Source: Gnetum montanum (lineage: Eukaryota; Streptophyta; Gnetopsida; Gnetales; Gnetaceae). Taken from it: DNA of 64,000 nucleotides. The DNA lies in contig MNCI01023868.1 of assembly GCA_015680685.1 (NCBI GenBank), positions 139,110 through 203,109 of the forward strand, read 5' to 3'. Numbering within the stretch: position 1 is the first letter of the stretch; each line of letters begins with the position of its first letter. Of the stretch, positions 34,528 through 45,837 are shown one piece after another. The notes beneath the pieces are model-generated. The model made no database searches. It saw only the letters and a program-made list of their open reading frames with translations, and had not been told where the DNA came from. A program made the position numbers and the translations under genes.

Positions 34528-36360
34528 CTTATTACAATTACAAAGTTAGAAAAATTTTCAAAAAAGAACCCCTTAGGTATTATATCTTTTAGCTACTTAT
34601 GAACTTCTCTCATGTTCTTACTCATTATGGCCTAAAATAGTTGGTATGGTCTATTAGGAGTATTATCGATATCTTTCTGACCTTAGTTAGATTGATTAAC
34701 TTTAAGATTCTTATTTTCTCTTGGTACTTACCCTTAATAATTTCTTTTGAGCATTAGGAATTTTTGGCTCAAATTTCAATTATATTGTGCAATGCCCCCA
34801 CAAGCATAGTTTTCAACAATTTAGAGTTCAAAATTCATGAAGTTGAATCCTGGGCAACGAAAGTTTATTAGATGGATAAGAGATGGGTAATGAATTTTTG
34901 ATGTATGGATAGATTATTAGATATTATGGAAAGTATTTATTGAGTCTTGATTGTTATAGAAGGCACAAATAATGTGGCATTGCTTGCCAACTATAAAATA
35001 CAAGAGTTATACAAGTGGATCCTCCCCAAAGCAGGCTCTAGCCCTTAGTGGCCTTGTATAACTCTGCCTAAAAGTGTCTTTAGGCATTCAAGGAGTGAAA
35101 TGTAAAGCATACCTATTAAGCAAAACACACATGTTAGTATCACCAAGTTGGAAAACTCACACTATGTTATTCAAAACCATAAGTTGTGATTAAATATATA
35201 GTGAGGTGAAATGGACTATAGAAAGGATTACTGAAATTGGGACATGAGGTATCTTACCATAGGCATAATGAATCCTTATGTGTTATTAGTAGTTAAGGTA
35301 ACCATTAGCTCTTATGTCCAAGATTCAAACCAAGTCCAAGCCACGTTCCAGTGACATCACATTGTTTCATCTCCTAGGATCACAACCATAAGATTGCTAT
35401 AGCTGCAACAAGCATTACCACTTGGCGTATTGTCCAAGGGAGGAGTTTATTCATTGTACTTCTTTATTATTTTATTTTTGAAATTTTTGAAAAGTTATCT
35501 ACCTTCAAGCATGAGTAACATGTCTTTCTAGTGGAACCCCTAGAAATTTATTCTATGAATGGGATTTTTTTATGTGTGTTAACCTTACAAGAGGACTACC
35601 TTTAGGCATGGGTAACATGTCTTTCTAGTGACATGGTAAGGCAACACTTATCATACTCTTACTCCCATATAATACAACCTTAGCAACATGATAGAACTTA
35701 TAGCAATGATCCAAGAGATTCCACAAATCCCCTTGATGTCACACCCTTCACATTTCTACTTGGTTCTTTACTTTTTAGTCCAAGCACAATGATCACAAGT
35801 TTATTCTTAGTTTTATTATGAGAAGAATATCATGATGGCCACGGTAAGAGCCTCTTATTGTTGGAATGAGCGGATGGATGTTATAGTCTCATTGTAAAAA
35901 TAATCAGTCCCTTATACACCTTGCCTTATTTCTGGTGTTTTATTAACAATAAAAAATATGTACTAGGAAAATGAAATTGTGAAAGATGAAAAGAATGGAA
36001 AGTGTTAAAAGAGTGAAAAATCATCAAAGAATGGAAAAAATCAAAAAATTTAAAAAAAAATTATCAAGAAATTAAACAGTATAAAAGAATGGGAAAAATG
36101 TTTTAATAAAATAGGTAAGTAAAAAGAAAATTAAAACTTAGCAAGGTATCTACATGTCTAGATGGACACCCCCACAACTATTATCAAGACCAATCAATCG
36201 AAAGAGGGAAAGAGTTAAGGATGTTTGAACCGATTGGGTAGACTCTTTGAACACATTGGAATATTCCTAATAAGGTTTGACCTGCTGGATGTTTACAAGG
36301 ATGAGCTTATGTGGGCTAGATGGGTGATGAATGTGTAAGGCACCTAATGGATAAGTTGCT
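34528..36360 (-). mobile_element. Element D: tail and post-integrase region (reverse)
   Basis: There is no gene. In minus reading it holds the same tail blocks as the other copies. The plus strand has GTGGATCCTCCCCAAAGCAGG at about 35018, and two copies of the GTAACATGTCTTTCTAGTG block at about 35515 and 35610, so this block is duplicated in D. An A-rich stretch at 35940-36130 corresponds to the T-rich post-integrase repeats of G and B. Confidence 0.65.
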
Positions 36361-36369
36361 TGTATAATG

Positions 36370-37345
36370 TATGGCCCCTCCTAAAGCATTTGAAATTTGG
36401 CCTTTTGTGGAACATGATTGAGATTATAATAAAGGATCTTATCTCTTGGTTGAATCATCACTTGCCTTATCCATGTGTCATGCCTATGTTTGGAGTAGTG
36501 TTTATGGACCTCATTGCTCATGAATGCTACTATCCTATTTTCGTCTAAGAGATTTAAATTCATTAGATGTGCCTTCTGGGCTAGGCTTAGATTTAGGTCA
36601 AGTTGGTTTGTAGTAGCTAGAGTTCGAAGCTCTACCTGAATGGGGAGAATTGGTAGCCTACCATAAACTAGCTTGTATGGTGAATATCTAATAGGTAATT
36701 TCCATGTTGTCCTATAGGCCCATAGAGCATTGTTAAGCTTAGTGTTCCAATCCCTCTGAAACTTACTAACTATCCTAGTTAAAATTTTGGTAATTTCACG
36801 GTCAGTAACCTATGTTGACCATTGGCTTTGGGGTGATATGATGTAGTCAGTTTATGGTTTACCTCCAGTTGTTGCATGAGCTTTCTACAGGTAGCACTAG
36901 TAAAATGGGTTTCATTATCTAATATAAGCAATCTAGGCACTCCAAATCTGTTCACCACATGTTGTTGAAAAAAAATGGTAACTATCTTGACTATGCAATC
37001 CTTGACTATTGCTACCTCTACCCACTTAGTATAGTAATCCACAAGCACAATTATATATACTTTCCCATTTGACATAGGTGTTATGGGTCCCATAAAATCA
37101 ATTCTCCATATATCAAATGACTCCAATGGTTGTATCCATTGTTGTGGCCCTTAATTTTTGGTCATCATTCCTGCATCTTTTTGGCACCTTTTGCAAGATT
37201 GTTCAAAGTTGTGGACATCTTTGAACAAGGTAGGCTAGAAGTAGCTTGTAATCATTAGTTTTAGTATCATTCTTCATCCTACATAGTGACCTCCACTTGG
37301 ACCCTCATGGGCATCTTGTAGGATTCATTATTGATGACATTCCAA
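36370..37345 (-). pseudogene. Element D: integrase remnant
   Basis: Minus-strand integrase core at 36779-37126: [17 protein letters not shown], then [16 protein letters not shown], then [10 protein letters not shown]. The C-terminal part is at 36381-36563. The HHCC region lies at about 37150-37340. Stops are present outside the core. Confidence 0.8.
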
Positions 37346-37589
37346 CACACACCATCCGATTAGCCCATTTGCACAAATCTTGTATAGGTTTCCATTGATT
37401 TCCATGTATCTTTTTACCTTGTGAAGGAATTGCTCTTTCTACTTTTTGCTCCATTCAATAGGAAGTTCTTGTATTGTTAAGTAAGTTATGTAACTGGTTA
37501 TCCATAACTTCCTCATTGATTCTACAACCATCACTATTTAAGTAAATAAATTTTCATCCGGGAACTGGTCAGATAATGGTTATACATGA

Positions 37590-38950
37590 TCCTGGGAATC
37601 CCATCTGAGCCATGACAACTAATTAGCTACAACATTTTCTGTGGCCTTTTTGTCAATCATTGTTATGTCGAATTTTTGCAAGATAACAATCCATCAAATC
37701 ACTTTGGGACTAACTATTGCTTTGTTCATGAGAAATTAGATTACACTATGATCAATATGGACATAAATCTAGTATCTAAGCACATAATGTTGAAACTCCT
37801 CAAGTGCATGCACCACTGCCATTAGCTTCTTTTCCGTTGTGGTGTAATTCAACTTTTCCCTAATGATGCTTTTGCTAGCATAGTGTATATAGTAGGGTCT
37901 CTTCTAATCATCAAACTACATCAATACTACACTAAGCGCATAGTTAGAAGCATTTTTCATAATGTGAAAAGGCTTGAACCAATTTGAACCTTGAAGGATT
38001 GGTATCTTAATTAACTTCTATGTTAGGGTTTCAAATGCCTTCTCACAGGACTCTATCCATTCAAAGGGTGCATCCTTCTTAGTGAGCTCTACTAGTAGTT
38101 TTGAAATCTTTGAAAAATTATCTATGAATCATCTATAGTATCTCGTGTGACCTAAGAATGATCAAACATATTTAATTATTTGAGGCCTATGAGTGATATT
38201 TTGTATTACTCTTATTTTTTTTAGAATCCACCTATATTTCTTTTTTTAAAACTTTGTGTTCTAACACAATCCCATCCTAGACCATGAGATGGTTTTTTTG
38301 CCAATTGAGCTTTAGATTTGTCTTTGCACATCTCTTTAATACTTGGTCAAGATGGTCTAGTGCTTGTTTAAAATCCAGCCCATAGGTTGAAAAATCGTCC
38401 ATGAAAACTTCAATGTCATTTCCTATTTGTTTTTGGAAGATGTTGAGTACAATTCTCTGGAAGGTGGTGGATGCATTGCAAAGACCAAATGGCATCTATT
38501 TATAGGCAAACACTCCCCATGAATTAGCGAATGTTGTCTACTCTTAGTTCTTAGGCGTAATGCAAATCTAGTTGTATCCACTATACCCATTTAGAAAACT
38601 ATAGTACTCATGTCTAGCAATAGTATCTAGGACTTGATCAACAAATGGTAGAGGGAAATGATCCTTAAATGTGGTAGAATTCAACAATTGGAAATTGATG
38701 CACACTCTCCATTTGCCTTCCTTCTTTGGAATAATCACCAAAGGACTGATCCATTCACTATCCATAATGGAATATATGAATCCAGCCTTTAGTAATTTTT
38801 CCAACTCTTGCTTGACTACCTCTTTCAATTTTGAATTAAGCCTTCTCTTGGGTTGGCATCATGGTTTCACCACTAGATCGATATATATCCAATGTTGACA
38901 AATTCTCAAACCAATGCCATGATCTCATCATAAGACCACACAAATGTCAT
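37590..38950 (-). pseudogene. Element D: reverse transcriptase and RNase H remnant
   Basis: 38568-38828 encodes EVVKQELEKLLKAGFIYSI followed by a PKKEGKWRVCINFQLLN block, the RT fingers. 38277-38495 has MPFGLCNASTTFQ and EVFMDDFSTYG, so the Asp-Asp pair is intact here. RNase H (TTTEKK-like and FMNKA-like blocks) follows at lower coordinates, with stops. This is the best-preserved RT of the family in the window. Confidence 0.8.
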
Positions 38951-39099
38951 CAGCCACTTGTTGACTACTTCCAACAATTTCTTCTTCTGATCCTCATTTA
39001 GGTTGGTGTTAATTATCACTAGCTTCTTGTTGTTTAAGAAAGCATACTCTAGTGCTTTTGATAGGGCCTTCTTTTCTAATGGTTTTAGCTCCACTATAT

Positions 39100-39671
39100 T
39101 TGGAATTCCTTACCATTCCCAATCCATTTCTTCTTCTTGACATTCACATGAATAGGGATGCCTCTTTCTTAAGTATTCTAGTTTATTAGTTTCTCTACAT
39201 AGGCACTTATGATCTAATTGGTTGGTTCCATGTATTTATTTGATTATGTTTCTACATCTATATCTAGCCACTAGGTGTCTTCTTGTTGAGTGGCTACCGC
39301 ATATATATATTTTTGTATACATATTTCTTGTATACATCTCTTGCATGCTTTATTATCTCCTCATCTAACTGCCCATATTCTCTACATGCAATTACATCCA
39401 TTATCGCTATGTGTGATACATGGAACTCTACACCTTTGAATAATGCCAACTTCATCTTCCTTAGAGATTTCCAAGGACAAATCTTAAATACCAAGCTTAG
39501 GATCAACAGTGCTAAGCCAAGCCCTTCCCATTATGACTGGAAACTCTCCCTCTTTTTCCTTGCATGTGTAGAAAAAAATTAGCAAGGTAGAACCAACCAA
39601 TGATGGTGGTAATCACATCATCCACTTGTCCGAATGGAATTGGAGCAAATTGGTTGCTTGGAGCAAATCGA
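39100..39671 (-). pseudogene. Element D: protease remnant, truncated at element H
   Basis: The minus strand carries IPFGQVDDVITTIIGWFYLA, the equivalent of the IPLGLVEDI block of E, then a segment matching G and B downstream of the protease (39294-39506, ICPWKSLRKMKLALFKG). Homology ends at about 39671 and element H sequence follows. Confidence 0.6.
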
Positions 39672-39840
39672 TCCTGAAGCGGGTACACCATGATCATTAC
39701 GCAGAAGTTACTCCATCGTGGAATCATATTACCTAATTATGCCTAACTGCCATTTTATGTCATTAGGAGCTTGACTTAGATGGGATCTGTCAGCGCCTAT
39801 TGATCTAGACACCACCGAACCCTCATCAGAAGCGACCCTC

Positions 39841-40922
39841 GTGCTGCGTAGCATTTACAACAAGATGCATAAATGTGCGGTACGCTCGAGTTGCTCCTTG
39901 TGGGAATGTCAAAGCATAAACGAAGATCTTTGGAAGAAATTGCAAAGGTCAGAGAAAGAGAGGGTGGCTCTAGGTGATGAAGTGGGGGATTTGAGGTTGC
40001 AGAATGAATTCTTGCAAGCTCAGGGGATGGGCAATGAGGGCTGGCGGATGGCTATTATGGACTACGCCTGTTATTGGATGATCGTCTGAAACAGTGTTCG
40101 AACCAGCTGTGAACTAGTCGAGCAACGGATGCAAATGGATCTCCTGGCTTAGAAAAATCAAGATTGGAAGGACTTTTGCACGAGTGTGCAAGAATGGGGG
40201 TAGATGCAAAAAGACCGCAAATATGTCTACAAGCGAGAATGCACTGCCTATCGTCAACAATACAGGGACTCTCCCGTAGAGGCCCAGTCTCTTCAACTAT
40301 TCCTTGACATTATTGGTGCTTCCAGTGCATTTGAAAAGTTCCAGGAGCAAGTGATGGTGAGTGCCTCTCCAGAAAGGGAAATGACTCTTCCTGGAGTGGA
40401 GACAACCGTCCCTTCCTTCTTCCTCGAACCACCCCGATGGACTCCTGTAGAGAAAGGGAAGGTCAAGGCTGGAGCTAATCTAGGAGATGGGGTTTGGTTT
40501 GAGCTTACCGAGGATGAAATTATGCAACATCTGTGGATTGGCTTAGAACAAATCCCATTTGCTACCGATGCAGGACCATCACAGGTGAGTTGTTGTTTTA
40601 TTGCGCCTTTTATCATACCCAGTTTTTGATCATGATGTCAATATGCGTGTTATGTTAATTGCAGGAACAACCTGAGGAGGTTCCTCAACAAGACAAGCAT
40701 AACGTGGATGGCTGTCCTCATGAAGAGGGTTTGCAGGGGACGGAGAATGATGGTGATGATCAACGCCGTGGCAAACAACCTCATATAGAAGAGCTTGGCA
40801 GGGAGGGACACTCTCATGAAGAAATGCCGCTTGAAAAGGGTGGCCCTTATGAGGATGATTTACTCGGAGTGGAGATTGATCTGAGGGATATGGATGACAG
40901 TGGAGAAAAAGGAAATACATAG
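39841..40922 (+). pseudogene. Element H: antisense accessory ORF with intron, coiled-coil and acidic tail
   Basis: On the + strand, opposite to gag, a frame runs from at least 39841 to a TAG at 40920-40922. An intron is predicted at 40585-40664 (CAG/GTGAGT donor, TTGCAG acceptor, phase 0, 80 nt) joining GPSQ to EQPEEV. The first part (SINEDLWKKLQRSEKERVAL onward) is coiled-coil-like; the second is rich in Glu, Asp, Gly and His. Three stops (TGA, TAG, TAG between 40087 and 40203) interrupt exon 1. Antisense ORFs downstream of pol are known from Tat-lineage elements such as Grande and Retand. The N-terminus is probably cut by the junction with D. No enzymatic motif recognised. Confidence 0.65.
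40585..40664 (+). other. Predicted 80-nt intron in element H antisense ORF
   Basis: The donor is CAG/GTGAGT and the acceptor is TTAATTGCAG/GAACAA. Without splicing the frame ends at a TGA at about 40627-40629; splicing restores the acidic C-terminal frame in phase. Confidence 0.7.
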
Positions 40923-41790
40923 TGTGGCTATATTAGCCATAGTTCATTTTTAATGATGGGAAAGACAATATTTTTCTTTGACACTTTAATGCAAATTTGG
41001 TCTAAGTTAATGTTCTTTTGCTGTTTTTGTTTTATGCAAAGCGTAAATAAGTAGGTTTTGATGCTATGAGAAATGACAAATAGTTTTAAGCATGTAGCGT
41101 AAATGAAGTTACTAGTTAAAATAATTATGAGCTACTAGATAATTCAGGTGCAAAGCGTAAATAAGGTAATTAGTTTTAGGCCATTTCGGGCCCTATATAG
41201 TTCAAGCGTAAACTATGATTTAAACAGGTAGTTTGAGGCTATTGCGGGCTCTGGCTAGTTTAAAGCCATTTAAGGCCCTGGACATATGGTGGTGGAAGAA
41301 TAAATAACATTAAATTGCCAGTTTTAAGCCATGGCAGGCTACGATTAGTTTTAGGCCATTTTGGGCCACGTATAGTTTTAGGCCATTTCGGGCCATGTAT
41401 AGTTTTAGGCCATTTTGGGCCCAGGGTAGTTTAAGGCCATTTCAGGCCATGTATAGTTTTAGGCCATTTTGGGCCTAGGGTAGTTTAAGGCCATTTCAGG
41501 TCCTGAATAGTTTAAGGCCATTACAGGCCATGGATATTTTAAGTGCAAAGCATACATGTGGTAGATAAGGTTAAGAGTAACAAAGATAACTAGTAGGAGC
41601 GTAAAAACGTAAGCGTAAATGAGAGTAGCTGGTGGAAGCGTAAGGAATGAGTGTAAGCGTAAAAAATGAGATGAGTGTTTACAAAGCAAAGATAGAATAG
41701 CATGATGAAAGAAAATATGCGTACATTGTACGACAGTTAGATGACCAAGTTTACTAGCTAGCTCTATAATTGTTTCCTGCTCGCTTTTAT
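40923..41790. repeat. Element H: GGCC-rich 27-bp tandem repeats and GCGTAAA motifs
   Basis: Between about 41170 and 41540 units of the type TAGTTTTAGGCCATTTCGGG plus CCATGTA repeat about ten times with a 27-30 bp period. Flanking them (41038-41120, 41155, 41210, 41600-41665, 41800) the string GCGTAAA or AGCGTAAA recurs about ten times. No gene is seen. Confidence 0.8.
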
Positions 41791-41904
41791 TTTTGGTGAT
41801 GCGTAAAGACGAGGGGATTTACTACCCTTTTCCTTCACATCACACTCTTCTTCTGGGAATGGTAGTTCAGCCCAAGTTAGGCTGTCATCAGCCACTATTT
41901 CAGC

Positions 41905-42693
41905 TTATTCTCGTATTCGGACAGGGGACTGATCTTCAGGCATTTCGATTTCTGACCCCTGTTCCATTTCTATGTTGTTAACAGCCTGAGGGATTATTTC
42001 ATCACCGTGGATGACCTCGTTTCCTCCTACATAGGGCAGATGGATCTCCTGATGGATAGGTGATGAAACTGCCCTCAGTTGAGCCAACCAAGACCTCCCC
42101 AGGATCAAGTTGAAGCTAGGCATCTCTTCAACGACAATAAACGTTGCGTCTGTGGGGAACTGTTCCCCTGCCACAAAGTTGATGTGAACCATCCCTTTGA
42201 TTTGCACTCATGCTCCGTTGAACGAATTTAAACATGACATCATGGTAGGACTGATATGATCGATCAAGCCTAGCTTATCCACTATGGAATATGGGATGAC
42301 ATTAGTGGCCGCCCCATCATCCACATTCACCCTCCAAATTTGGTGTTGGCTAACCCGGATGGTGATGAACATGGACACCGTTGTCACCTGACCCTTTTTC
42401 GGGTCATCCTTAATGGATTCGTCGCGAAAGGTCAACAAGGAAGGCCCAGGTTTCTCAGCTGTGATAGGAAGCATAATGGAGTGAATCACTTCTTCATTTG
42501 CCGGTAGGCTTTCATCCACAGGTATGGACATCAGCATATGAACCATAGCCTCACGATGTTTCTGTGACGTCATGAGTAAGTCATAAAAGCTCAACGTTGT
42601 ATTTTTTTGTTTTAGAGCCTGTTTGACTTGCGTAAAGGCGTCGAAGAGATCCCACCCCCGATCTGGCTGCTTCTCACCCTTTTCCTCTTCCAT
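41905..42693 (-). CDS. Element H: retropepsin-like protease region
   Basis: The minus frame opens at ATG 42693, a few bases after the gag stop (42699-42701). The active-site region is VDDGAATNVIPYSIVDKLG (about 42290-42340), followed after one stop by FIVVEEMPSFNLILGRSWL (about 42100-42150), the hallmark pair of Ty3/gypsy Tat-type proteases. It should cleave the gag polyprotein. The only reading-frame change in H lies at this gag/PR boundary, so it may reflect expression strategy and not decay. RT does not follow. Confidence 0.7.
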
Positions 42694-42698
42694 TCACC

Positions 42699-45377
42699 CT
42701 AGGATATGAATTTCTCAGGGAGGAGTGACATTCGGTCGAGGGTTGTGTTTCTTTTGACTAGGAGGAGATGGTTGCGTTTAACTTCGTCGTTTTTAGAAGA
42801 TGGGGCCAAGGGTACAGTAGCTAGGGGTTTAGGCTTGGGAAACCCCAGCGTAAGATAGTCCTTGGCTGTACCAGTTGTCATACCTCCTTCTCCTTTTCCA
42901 TTAAGTTGGGATCGGGAGATTGACTTGGAGGTTTGCCCCTGCATAGGAGGAGCGGTTGACGGTTTCAACACCCTGATGAAAAAGGGAGCCTTAGACATAG
43001 GCGCAAGCTGGGCCGTGGCTTTACCCACAGCAAGTTGTCGAGAAGTTGTCTGAGAAGGGGCTCTAAGGATAAAAGGTTGCCTTGGAACACCACTTGTCGA
43101 TGCTGATGGANATCGAGAAGTTGTCTGAGAAGGGGCTCTAAGGATAAAAGGTTGCCTTGGAACACCACTTGTCGATGCTGATGGATTCGTTGTTCAGGGA
43201 GAGCAAGGATGCATTCGCAACACGAAAGGCTATTTCGGCTACACCCGATTATCACCCTCCGCTCCTACCATGTTAATTGTGTGCCCTGCATTATTTGCAC
43301 TTAACGGGTCTTGGTACACATGCATGGCTTGATTCTCTGGGCGAGCTGGACTACTGCTGTCTAAGATCAGGTCACCTTGATCAATCATACGTTGAATGTC
43401 ATCTTTCAACGCCCAGTAGTAATCCGTGTCATGACCACACAATTGATGGTAGTTGCAGAATCGATCTAGCCTAAAGTTCTTAGGAACGGGCAGTTCATTA
43501 GGTTGGGCCAAGGAGGGGTTCTTGAGTAACTCATAGTGGCGCCTGTGACCTTTTAGAGCCTCCACGGACACTACCTTGTGTCGGATGTGATCGGTTTCTA
43601 GTAATTACTTCAGAAGTTCTGAAGGCTTCACAGGTAGAGTTGCATAATTTGAGTGGTCTTTACGCTCAAATTTTGGCCTCGATTGTGGGGATGCTTTGGG
43701 GGTGAAAGGAGCTTCTTGATTAGCACCATTTGAGCTAGTTTTCAGCTCAACTGACTCTACAGTTATTTTCTTGTTGTTATTATTTTTCTTCGTGGCCCCT
43801 TCAGCAACCGCTGCTACTGTCATTGTTGTGGCTTTTCCTTTATCCTTACCCTTGCTATGGACATTCTTGAAGACCACATATGCTGGATCTTTACTAGCCT
43901 CCGTCACATCTTGGATGCTCTTAGTCTGAGCAAAGGCTTAGCTGAGGGAACAGGGAGTAAAGTAATACAGCTTAGACTTGATAAAGTTGTTGATCGCTTC
44001 CTTGAAGATCGCCAGTAGATGGGCCTTCGCAATGGGTTCGCGGATCTCGTTCAAGGTGGCGCTCCAATGTTGTATAAACTTTTGGACCGACTCAAGCAGG
44101 TCTTGTTTGAATCCCATAAGCTGATCTAGCATGACTTCTAGCTTTAGGTTGTATTTAAAATGAGTCACAAATTGGGTTAGCAGCTCTTCCAAAGTTGAAA
44201 TGGAAGCGCGTGGAAGTGCTCGATACCAATCCAAAGCTTTACCCGTTAAGGACATAGTAAAGACATAGATTATAGTATGCGGCCATTGTTGCAGTAATAA
44301 GGACTCTAACCTGAAAGTGACAAGGTGGGCATTGGGATCACCTTCCCCATTGTATTTTGTGAAATGGGGAAGAGGCATCCCAGGTGGCAACGACAGGACT
44401 GGGACTGCTAGACTAATAGGATCGTCATGGTAGAAATCCATGACTTGCACCACGTCGAAACCAACAACCTTGATATGCTTGACCTCCTTTGTAAGGGTCT
44501 GAATGAGCTGGAAGGCTTGATCCAGACCCGTAGACGACAACATCATTTGTGGAATGACAGGAGGAGCCACACCAAGTGGCTGGACGGAGGCAGCAACTTA
44601 GCCGATGATCGATGCTATTGAGATAGGCAGTGTTGCTTGTGGCATCCACCATCCGGTGGTTGGTGTGGATGGAGCAACCACCATTGGTTGTGCCATTGGG
44701 TATGCTGTTTGTGTAACCGAGGGCACGGGCAGTGATCCTGTAACTAGGTTTAGTGCTTGTGGGACCTGGCTTTGATGATGGGAATGATGGTGCATTTGCA
44801 CAGGATGGGCAACCAGAGACATGTTGGGAGCCCACCATGCTATGGTGGCAGGCTCTGTCGTGTGAATAGGGAGCAAGGTTGGTGTTGTAGGTAATTGCGA
44901 CGTAGGTATCACGTGCACATGCGGTGACACAGGCGCAGGTGTACGATGGGGTGGATTAGGTAATTGCACCTGCTGGGGAATGATCCATGATGAACCTTCA
45001 CCCAGAAGTATAGTCGAAGACAGAAAATGTAAGCGTGGCGAATGCAGGACTCGATTTGTATTAGATAATGTCAAAGGCATGGTAACCATAAACATTGAAT
45101 TTATGCGGGACGTTGTGGAGGGAGGGGCCATGGTGAAATCAGCATGACTGCCTTCTTCAGCATGAGATTCTAGATCGTCTTGCTCGTCATGAAGCGTTTC
45201 ATCATGGAACAAGACTTCTAGTTGTTCTGGCGATTTCTTTCCCATCAACATTTGATCTAGGATCCACTTTTGTTGATCTGTCAAGGGCACAGTAGCGTTA
45301 GGCGAAGGAATAAATTCCTTCTCGTTGCAGTACATGAACTCGTACTCTCGTTTTTCCTCGAGTTCTTGAGGATACAC
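42699..45377 (-). pseudogene. Element H: gag, nearly open
   Basis: One frame from about 45377 (MYPQELEEKREYEFMY) to a TAG at 42699-42701, about 890 codons, with three visible in-frame TAA stops (near 44598, 43938 and 43605). Order: acidic N-terminus, Pro/Thr/Ser/His-rich linker (about 45050-44640), gag domain (44570-43950, with PLPHFTKYNGEGDPNAHL and GKALDWYRALP), Lys/Asn-rich stretch, and an RLDRFCNYHQLCGHDTDYYW zinc-finger-like block (about 43450-43510). A 73-bp artefactual duplication flanks the N at 43111 but keeps frame. Gag would build the particle. Its good state suggests H is younger than the Athila-type copies. Confidence 0.75.
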
Positions 45378-45812
45378 GGGTAGGTTTACCGCTAGCTTAG
45401 CACAGAGGAAATTGTAGTGTTCCCTGCGCTAAGCGTGTCCCTTAAGCTCTTTGTTTTAAAGCCTGAGGGAGCGGCGTGGTCGCATCGGGCTAGTTGGCGA
45501 CTCGACCACAGGAAGTGTAACTTGCATGGTCCACGGGTTTTCTAGGTTGGTAGTGTCAATAGCTGTGGTTGATGTAACCATTTTCTATGCGATTCAGAAA
45601 TAATGTCGATAAGGGTAAAGATCTGAAGGACAAAGGCAAACTAAGACAATAATTGAGGCTTTCTATCTTGTAGGATTCCAAAGGAATCATCGAAGCGACC
45701 GATCTGCACCTCACAATTTCATAAACAACCTTGGAGGTATTACATTTACGTTGATTGACAATGGGTACAGACAATTGACAAGACTACCCATAAAATGTGG
45801 ATCGGATATGAA

Positions 45813-45831
45813 GGCCCTCCTTCTAGCGCCA
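45813..45831 (-). other. Element H: primer-binding site
   Basis: The minus strand reads ATTTTC then TGGCGCTAGAAGGAGGGCC directly after the LTR. The TGG start is as expected for pairing with a tRNA CCA end. I cannot assign the tRNA with confidence; it is not the tRNA-Asp site used by the other family. Confidence 0.6.
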
Positions 45832-45837
45832 GAAAAT

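Noticed and set aside
43277-43474. Plus-strand frames within 42860-44620
   Set aside because: They are antisense to the well-supported gag of element H and lack any domain.
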